DNA from: a virus
DNA length: 25,895 bases
Reading direction: 5' to 3' (one strand)
IMG/VR virus record: IMGVR_UViG_3300033153_003557
Span: 1-25,895 of that record
Numbering within the stretch: position 1 is the stretch's first letter; each line of letters opens with the position of its first letter. Shown here one piece after another: positions 22,370-25,895 of this stretch. The notes beneath the pieces were generated by a model that saw only the letters and a program-made list of their open reading frames with translations, ran no database searches and was not told where the DNA came from. A program made the translations under genes and the position numbers.

Positions 22370-22921
22370 ATGAAGAAAATTACAAAAGACATAGTCCTAA
22401 ACAATTTAGAGGAATGTAAAAAGTATGTTCAAGAAATTGAGCAAGAAGGAATAAAAGAAGAAAAAGTAGTTGGTATAGCTATTAAGAATAGATTTACTGG
22501 TGAGATTATTTTTCAAAGCACAAAGACTACTTATAAAGAAGCAATAAAAGAAAAGGGTGATGCTGACCTGTGTGATGCTGACCTCCGTGGTGCTGACCTG
22601 TGTGATGCTGACCTCCGTGGTGCTGACCTCCGTGATGCTAACCTCCGTGATGCTAACCTCCGTGGTGCTGACCTCCGTGATGCTAACCTCCGTGGTGCTG
22701 ACCTGTGTGATGCTGACCTCCGTGGTGCTGACCTGTGTGATGCTGACCTGTGTGGTGCTGACCTGTGTGATGCTAACCTGTGTGATGCTGACCTCCGTGA
22801 TGCTAACCTGTGTGATGCTGAATTAATGAACGCCAAGTTTTATGGTAAAGGTGGAACTAAAGTAATCCTTAAAAAGGACTTAGATAACTTTTTACAAGCT
22901 TTAGGGTTTGTTGTGGAATAA
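22370..22921 (+). CDS. Pentapeptide-repeat protein
   Basis: A 183-residue protein. Residues 1-63 are a head that includes VGIAIKNRFTGEIIFQSTKT, of a kind I recall ahead of pentapeptide repeats in phages. Residues 64-148 are 17 perfect A(D/N)LXX pentapeptides (units such as DADLC, DADLR, GADLR, DANLR), which should form a right-handed quadrilateral beta-helix about four coils long. The final 35 residues (AELMNAKFYGKGGTKVI) lead out. Such proteins can mimic DNA and inhibit gyrase or act as interaction rods. Repeat codons are GC-richer than the surroundings. It lies one base before the 3D-domain gene. Fold is certain; function is not. Confidence 0.85.
   Translation: MKKITKDIVLNNLEECKKYVQEIEQEGIKEEKVVGIAIKNRFTGEIIFQSTKTTYKEAIKEKGDADLCDADLRGADLCDADLRGADLRDANLRDANLRGADLRDANLRGADLCDADLRGADLCDADLCGADLCDANLCDADLRDANLCDAELMNAKFYGKGGTKVILKKDLDNFLQALGFVVE
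22559..22813 (+). repeat. 17 tandem 15-bp units coding pentapeptides
   Basis: Each 15-bp unit reads as D/G-A-D/N-L-C/R. All variation is at three places: GAT or GGT, GAC or AAC, and CTGTGT or CTCCGT, the last always changing as a linked pair. Every other base is invariant over the whole array, so it has been homogenised recently by slippage or unequal recombination. G units always carry D, never N, at the third residue. Confidence 0.9.
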
Positions 22922-22922
22922 T

Positions 22923-23378
22923 ATGAAAATCACAGCCTTTATCCTAACCTTACTAGCTATTATATACTCAACTTATAACATTAAATTATATGGAGATAAA
23001 ATTACCACCACCAAAAACATCACTATCTTACAGAAAATGGAGAAAAGTAATAACCAAGGGAAATTACCGAAAGCCGAAAATAAAGAAACCTATGAAGTCT
23101 TGGCAGAAATTACTGCCTACACTCTTTCAGAAGATGAAACAGATGCCACGCCTGAAATCGGTGCTTGTGGTAATATTTCAAGCATTTCTTTTAATGCTAT
23201 TGCTTGCCCTCGTAATTTGTCTTGTGGAACTTACATTCAACTTCTTGGGAAAACTTATCGTTGCTGGGATAGAATGGCTTTAAAGAATGATGGTATGTTT
23301 GATATTTTAATGGACACTAAACAAGAAGCCTTTAAATGGGGTAAAAGAGAAATAGAAATAAGTATAATTAAGAATTAA
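22923..23378 (+). CDS. Membrane-anchored 3D-domain protein
   Basis: A 151-residue protein. Residues 3-18 are a hydrophobic signal anchor (ITAFILTLLAIIYSTY), 19-58 a spacer, and 58-151 a 3D (Asp-Asp-Asp) double-psi beta-barrel domain: EITAYTLSEDETDATPEIGA (62-81), NAIACPRNLSCGTYIQL (91-107), CWDRMALKNDGMFDILM (114-130) with Asp116, Asp123 and Asp127. The domain is that of MltA/RlpA-like peptidoglycan enzymes. It would face the periplasm or cell wall and cut or bind peptidoglycan. ATG 22923 is chosen over an in-frame ATG at 22908 because it has the leader TGGAATAATATG and avoids overlap with the upstream stop. Active-site Asp present; role in lysis or entry unproven. Confidence 0.82.
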   Translation: MKITAFILTLLAIIYSTYNIKLYGDKITTTKNITILQKMEKSNNQGKLPKAENKETYEVLAEITAYTLSEDETDATPEIGACGNISSISFNAIACPRNLSCGTYIQLLGKTYRCWDRMALKNDGMFDILMDTKQEAFKWGKREIEISIIKN

Positions 23379-23388
23379 ATATAAAATT

Positions 23389-23634
23389 ATGACTTGTGAA
23401 AAATGTAAAGGCTCAACAGCTACTAACTGTGAATGGTGTAAAGATGGAATAGTGATTACTCCTATGCCTGAAAATACTAAGGTTTCACTTAGACAGTTAG
23501 ACGAAACTGACTTACAAAAAATAAAAGAAGCTATAATTGCTTTAGCTAATTATGAAGATATAAGGGAAAATGTTATGGACTCAAGTCCAAGATATCCAAG
23601 AGTAGAGATAGTTAAAAATATCTTTAACCCCTAA
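23389..23634 (+). CDS. Small zinc-finger hypothetical protein
   Basis: An 81-residue protein with A/T leader TAAATATAAAATTATG. The first 20 residues hold TCEKCKGSTATNCEWCKDG, two CxxC pairs as in DnaJ-like zinc knots. The rest is helical and charged (VSLRQLDETDLQKIKEAIIA) with no recognised family. It may be a zinc-stabilised adaptor. Confidence 0.6.
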   Translation: MTCEKCKGSTATNCEWCKDGIVITPMPENTKVSLRQLDETDLQKIKEAIIALANYEDIRENVMDSSPRYPRVEIVKNIFNP

Positions 23635-23660
23635 ATAACTAAAACATAGTAATTAAATAT

Positions 23661-23951
23661 ATGGAAATTAAAAAATTAACAAAAATTCAATACGATATTT
23701 TAATTGAATTAGTAGGACATATTGATTATTGTTTTGCTTTTAGACTTTGGGACGATAAATATGACAAAAAAACACTTAGTAAAGAATTTAAGATTTTGAG
23801 AGAGGCTGGGTTTGTATATTTTTGTAGGGGTTTAATAAATGAAGATGGACAGGCTTGTGGCTCTGGATATGGTATAGAATATGACAAGCAAGACGAGGCT
23901 TATAAATTGATTGATGATTTTGAAAAACAAGTTAAAGCTTTAAATAACTAA
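23661..23951 (+). CDS. Hypothetical protein, possible winged helix
   Basis: A 96-residue protein beginning MEIKKLTKIQYDILIELVGH, with YDKKTLSKEFKILREAGFVY and a beta-wing-like FCRGLINEDGQACGSGYGIE. The helix-helix-wing order resembles small winged-helix domains, but no recognition helix is clear and I cannot place it in a family. Leader GTAATTAAATATATG is of the usual local type. Confidence 0.5.
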   Translation: MEIKKLTKIQYDILIELVGHIDYCFAFRLWDDKYDKKTLSKEFKILREAGFVYFCRGLINEDGQACGSGYGIEYDKQDEAYKLIDDFEKQVKALNN

Positions 23952-23993
23952 ACATAGTAAAGAGATAATAATTAATTAAGATAATATAAAATT

Positions 23994-24479
23994 ATGTATT
24001 TACAAAATATTCCAGTAGAGGAAATGAATGAAGTTGCATTAAAGCAAGCCTTATCTCATTGTCTTACTGGATTAAATGGTGAAGGTAAAATACCATTAAA
24101 ACAAATACAATTTATAGTAAACAAGGAATTGGGTGTTAGATTTCATAGTAAAACTATTTATCTACACGATAACGGTGAATTTGTTATTTGGGGAAGAAGT
24201 GAGTATTTTGAATCAAGTGATTTAGTTGTTAAACATTGGTCATTAGACGAAGAAGTTATGGACAGCGATACATTCAGGGAAATAATTAGAATAACTAATG
24301 ATTATAGAAAACGAACTAAAAAATTACTAAAAGAAAAAAACGAATATATTAAGGAATGTGAAAAAGAATTAGAGAAAAGTAAAGATGTTATTATGAATAT
24401 AAAACACTACTCTAGGCAATGTGGCTTTTGGGGAAAAAATAAAAAAGTCATTAAATATGTAATAGATAATTTAAAATAA
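23994..24479 (+). CDS. Hypothetical protein with C-terminal coiled coil
   Basis: A 161-residue protein. The first 85 residues are mixed (VEEMNEVALKQALSHCLTGL, later RSEYFESSDLVVKHWSLDEE). From about 90 to 140 it is a long charged helix with RKRTKKLLKEKNEYIKECEK and KELEKSKDVIMNIKHY, probably coiled coil. No family recognised. The A/T leader ATAATATAAAATTATG supports the start. Confidence 0.55.
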   Translation: MYLQNIPVEEMNEVALKQALSHCLTGLNGEGKIPLKQIQFIVNKELGVRFHSKTIYLHDNGEFVIWGRSEYFESSDLVVKHWSLDEEVMDSDTFREIIRITNDYRKRTKKLLKEKNEYIKECEKELEKSKDVIMNIKHYSRQCGFWGKNKKVIKYVIDNLK

Positions 24480-24579
24480 CCAAGGGAGGGTGGCAAATAG
24501 CCCCCACCCTTTAAGATGAATATATGACAAAATTAGAACAAGTAAAAGCAAACAATTAAGTTTGCGTTAAATATATTGT
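24480..24579 (+). other. Gap with G/C-rich hairpin and mini-ORF
   Basis: A 7-bp stem AGGGTGG/CCACCCT (24487-24493 with 24504-24510) lies just after the previous stop, without a T tract. A mini-ORF ATG 24524 to TAA 24559 would give 11 residues. A 6-bp stem GCAAAC/GTTTGC (24548-24565) is centred on its stop. Possibly a translation-control element for the following gene; no firm function. Confidence 0.35.
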
Positions 24580-24879
24580 ATGGGTGAAGAAACTCAAATG
24601 ACAATAGAAGAGTCTGTTGCAAAAATAAGACAAGACATTAAGGCGATTGCTAAAAATGTCAAAGAGATGAGTAATGAAGCTAAAGCTTCTGAAACTAATG
24701 GCACAGAAGACAAAGGTGAAGTGATAGCAAACTTAATGCTATCTTACAGACACTTAGAAGACGCTTCAATGCGACTAGGCAAGGTTTTACAAGCCAGAGC
24801 TGGTGGAGTTAGCACTTATGATAGTAATGTTGTAGGCGACCCCAGAGAAGACGGGATTAAAGCAGAACCAACTGAATAA
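24580..24879 (+). CDS. Helical-hairpin protein, possible Acb2/Tad1-type
   Basis: A 99-residue protein. Residues 8-38 are a charged helix (IEESVAKIRQDIKAIAKNVK), then a Gly/Asn linker, then the main helix VIANLMLSYRHLEDASMRLG (48-67) with KVLQARAGGVSTYDS after it. The pattern LxxHLEDAxMRLGKxxxA and the GGVSxYD tail resembles, from memory, small phage proteins assigned to the Acb2/Tad1 helical-hairpin domain, whose known members bind and sequester cyclic nucleotide or gcADPR immune signals. If so this is an anti-CBASS or anti-Thoeris sponge. This call is tentative: the match is by pattern only and no ligand residue has been checked. Confidence 0.45.
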   Translation: MGEETQMTIEESVAKIRQDIKAIAKNVKEMSNEAKASETNGTEDKGEVIANLMLSYRHLEDASMRLGKVLQARAGGVSTYDSNVVGDPREDGIKAEPTE

Positions 24880-24896
24880 CAACCTTTCATTCTGCT

Positions 24897-24932
24897 CATT
24901 ATCATTTTATTGATAGCAGTAAATTGATAATG
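24897..24932 (+). repeat. 8-bp inverted repeat in an intergenic gap
   Basis: CATTATCA (24897-24904) and TGATAATG (24925-24932) pair across a 20-nt loop, and an inner TATCA/TGATA alternative exists between 24900 and 24915. It lies in the 85-bp gap after the hairpin-family gene. Could be an operator or weak RNA hairpin; no T tract follows. Confidence 0.35.
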
Positions 24933-24964
24933 GGTAAGAGAAAGCTTATTATTAAAATAGATAT

Positions 24965-25240
24965 ATGAAAAACTGTGCAGAAAAAATATACAGTATTATA
25001 GATAGTTTTTTAGTAGAAGCTGGAGAAAGAAGCATTGAACACCTTAATGAAGACAGACACTTAGCTTATAAGGAGTTAAAGGAATATATTGAGAGTATGC
25101 TAAAAGATATAGTTGGTGAAGAAATGGAATTAAATTGGAAAGATAACATTGTGGGTGAAGCTAATAAACAAGGTTATGAGTTTAAAAGAAAAGAAATAAT
25201 AAACAAAGCCTCCAAGTATGGTTTTAATATAATAGTATAA
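24965..25240 (+). CDS. Hypothetical early protein
   Basis: A 91-residue, charged and largely helical protein: KIYSIIDSFLVEAGERSIEH, then AYKELKEYIESMLKDIVGEE and a Lys-rich EFKRKEIINKASKYGFN end. No family recognised. Leader AATAGATATATG follows local usage; the next gene begins four bases after its stop. Confidence 0.55.
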   Translation: MKNCAEKIYSIIDSFLVEAGERSIEHLNEDRHLAYKELKEYIESMLKDIVGEEMELNWKDNIVGEANKQGYEFKRKEIINKASKYGFNIIV

Positions 25241-25244
25241 AATT

Positions 25245-25394
25245 ATGAAGAAGAATACAGTAGTTTGTCCTCATTGTGGTAGTAAAGATATAAGTAAAAA
25301 TGTAAAAGGTCATCAATTTAAGGGATATTATGGTTGTAGAAAATGTAAAGAAATAACAAAATTATCTCCAATCTCTACATCTTTAGCTTACTAG
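25245..25394 (+). CDS. Small zinc-ribbon protein
   Basis: A 49-residue protein from ATG 25245 to TAG 25394 with VVCPHCGSKDISKN (6-19) and YYGCRKCKEIT (about 28-38), a classical zinc ribbon of the type shared with TFIIS-like and transposase ribbons. Leader TATAAAATTATG. No defined partner. The following 67-bp gap holds G-rich sequence and no gene. Confidence 0.6.
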   Translation: MKKNTVVCPHCGSKDISKNVKGHQFKGYYGCRKCKEITKLSPISTSLAY

Positions 25395-25461
25395 TGGCGA
25401 AGCCTTGAAAGGGTGAAAAAAGAGGGGGATTGGCGATAGTAAATAACTAAGAAATAAATAT

Positions 25462-25626
25462 ATGGAGAAACAATTAACAGATAAATGTAAAAATGGAAAG
25501 TGTAATCACAAAAAATGTATTTGTGGTCATTGTTCTTGGTATCACGCTTCTCGTAAATATGAATGTTGGCAGATTAATCAAGATTTAACTACTTGTAATT
25601 GTAAAAAGTTTACCCCTCAAACCTAA
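25462..25626 (+). CDS. Small cysteine-rich protein
   Basis: A 54-residue protein from ATG 25462 to TAA 25626 with eight or nine cysteines: DKCKNGKCNHKKCICGHC in the first half and YECWQINQDLTTCNCKKF in the second. The number and spacing suggest two metal sites or a metal-binding knot. Leader ATAAATATATG supports translation. No family recognised. Confidence 0.6.
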   Translation: MEKQLTDKCKNGKCNHKKCICGHCSWYHASRKYECWQINQDLTTCNCKKFTPQT

Positions 25627-25642
25627 TAACTAAATTAAATAT

Positions 25643-25798
25643 ATGACTCTAGCAAAAGACTGTAAATGTAAATGTGGTAAGCAAGCTGTTTGCTTTTGGC
25701 CAGTATTTGACCCTGACATACCTAGTTATCCTTATTGTAGGAAATGTGTAGAAGAAGCTAAAGAAAGACTTTTATTGAAGATAAGTAATAATATATAA
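25643..25798 (+). CDS. Small cysteine-rich protein
   Basis: A 51-residue protein with DCKCKCGKQAVCFWP and YPYCRKCVEEAKERLL, another two-knuckle zinc protein. It follows the previous gene by 16 bp with the leader AAATTAAATATATG. Function unknown. The number of such genes in this operon is notable. Confidence 0.6.
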   Translation: MTLAKDCKCKCGKQAVCFWPVFDPDIPSYPYCRKCVEEAKERLLLKISNNI

Positions 25799-25803
25799 AT
25801 AAT

Positions 25804-25895
25804 ATGGAGAAATCTAAATACAAAATCTTTAAGTCAATATACTTTGTTTTTATTATTCCAGGAGCAACTGCTTGGTTTTGGTATAAAGGATTTGA
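25804..25895 (+). CDS. Small membrane protein, cut by window end
   Basis: The 5' part of an ORF starting at ATG 25804, five bases after the previous stop. The 30 visible residues are a basic start (MEKSKYKIFK) and one hydrophobic helix (SIYFVFIIPGATAWFWYKG), so it is probably membrane-inserted. No stop is seen before the edge. Confidence 0.45.
   Translation, partial: MEKSKYKIFKSIYFVFIIPGATAWFWYKGF

Noticed and set aside
22559-22813. CRISPR-like array
   Set aside because: The 15-bp units are contiguous with no spacers and encode in-frame pentapeptides.
22531-22836. Long open frames in two other frames over the pentapeptide array (101 and 89 residues)
   Set aside because: A stop-free 15-bp repeat opens all repeated frames; the products are low-complexity Ser/Arg/His or Leu/Val/Met strings with no head or tail.
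24487-24510. Intrinsic terminator at the G/C-rich stem
   Set aside because: The stem is followed by TTAAGATG rather than a run of T on the plus strand.
1-25895. Recoded TGA or TAG stop codons
   Set aside because: TGA ends many tightly packed genes with ATGA overlaps and TAG ends others; no gene contains an in-frame one in its domain.

Overview
The window is part of a tailed dsDNA phage or prophage genome (Caudoviricetes), clearly AT-rich and read with the standard bacterial code (TAA, TAG and TGA all end convincing genes). The diagnostic genes are a terminase pair, portal, scaffold and an N4-gp56-type major capsid protein. The host cannot be fixed from the sequence. Most genes lack a Shine-Dalgarno box and start after an A/T-only leader of the type TAAATATATG, yet the two best promoters are ordinary sigma-70 (TTGACA with TATTAT or TATAAT). 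This points to a bacterium with weak SD use but not clearly to Bacteroidota, whose promoters differ.

Layout. The genome is split by a divergent control region at about 17655-18012. Everything to the left is on the minus strand and forms a late operon read from right to left: small basic protein, TerS, TerL, portal, scaffold, major capsid protein, small zinc protein, then a roughly 8.3 kb glycan cassette (12042 down to 3699), then a small protein, a 923-residue repetitive fibre-like virion protein and the start of another structural-type gene that leaves the window. The glycan cassette contains a 4,6-dehydratase-like SDR, a DegT/DnrJ aminotransferase, two left-handed beta-helix acyltransferases, a second NAD-dependent epimerase, a WecB-like UDP-GlcNAc 2-epimerase, a GT2-GT4-methyltransferase fusion and a further glycosyltransferase. 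It could make and attach an amino sugar, and its place between capsid and tail/fibre genes suggests virion decoration.

The right side (18013 to the end) is on the plus strand and is a dense early operon of small genes, many overlapping by ATGA or TAATG. It starts with a DUF4373 replisome-organiser-like gene that carries iteron-like DNA repeats, followed by small zinc-ribbon proteins, an RHH repressor behind a perfect promoter with an operator-like dyad, an HNH-like/RHH-like protein, a candidate SSB, a NinG-like HNH protein, conserved phage proteins, a pentapeptide-repeat protein with 17 near-identical 15-bp units, a membrane-anchored 3D-domain protein, and a small helical protein resembling the Acb2/Tad1 hairpin family (possible anti-defence sponge).

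The most interesting non-gene signals are (i) a promoter followed about 65 nt later by a 19-bp stem with three G-U pairs and a T6 tract, which looks like a small RNA or attenuator ahead of the early operon; (ii) 11/22-bp spaced repeats inside the initiator-like gene; and (iii) a structured 120-nt gap at 19849-19968. All functional names come from reading motifs by eye; no database search was run.
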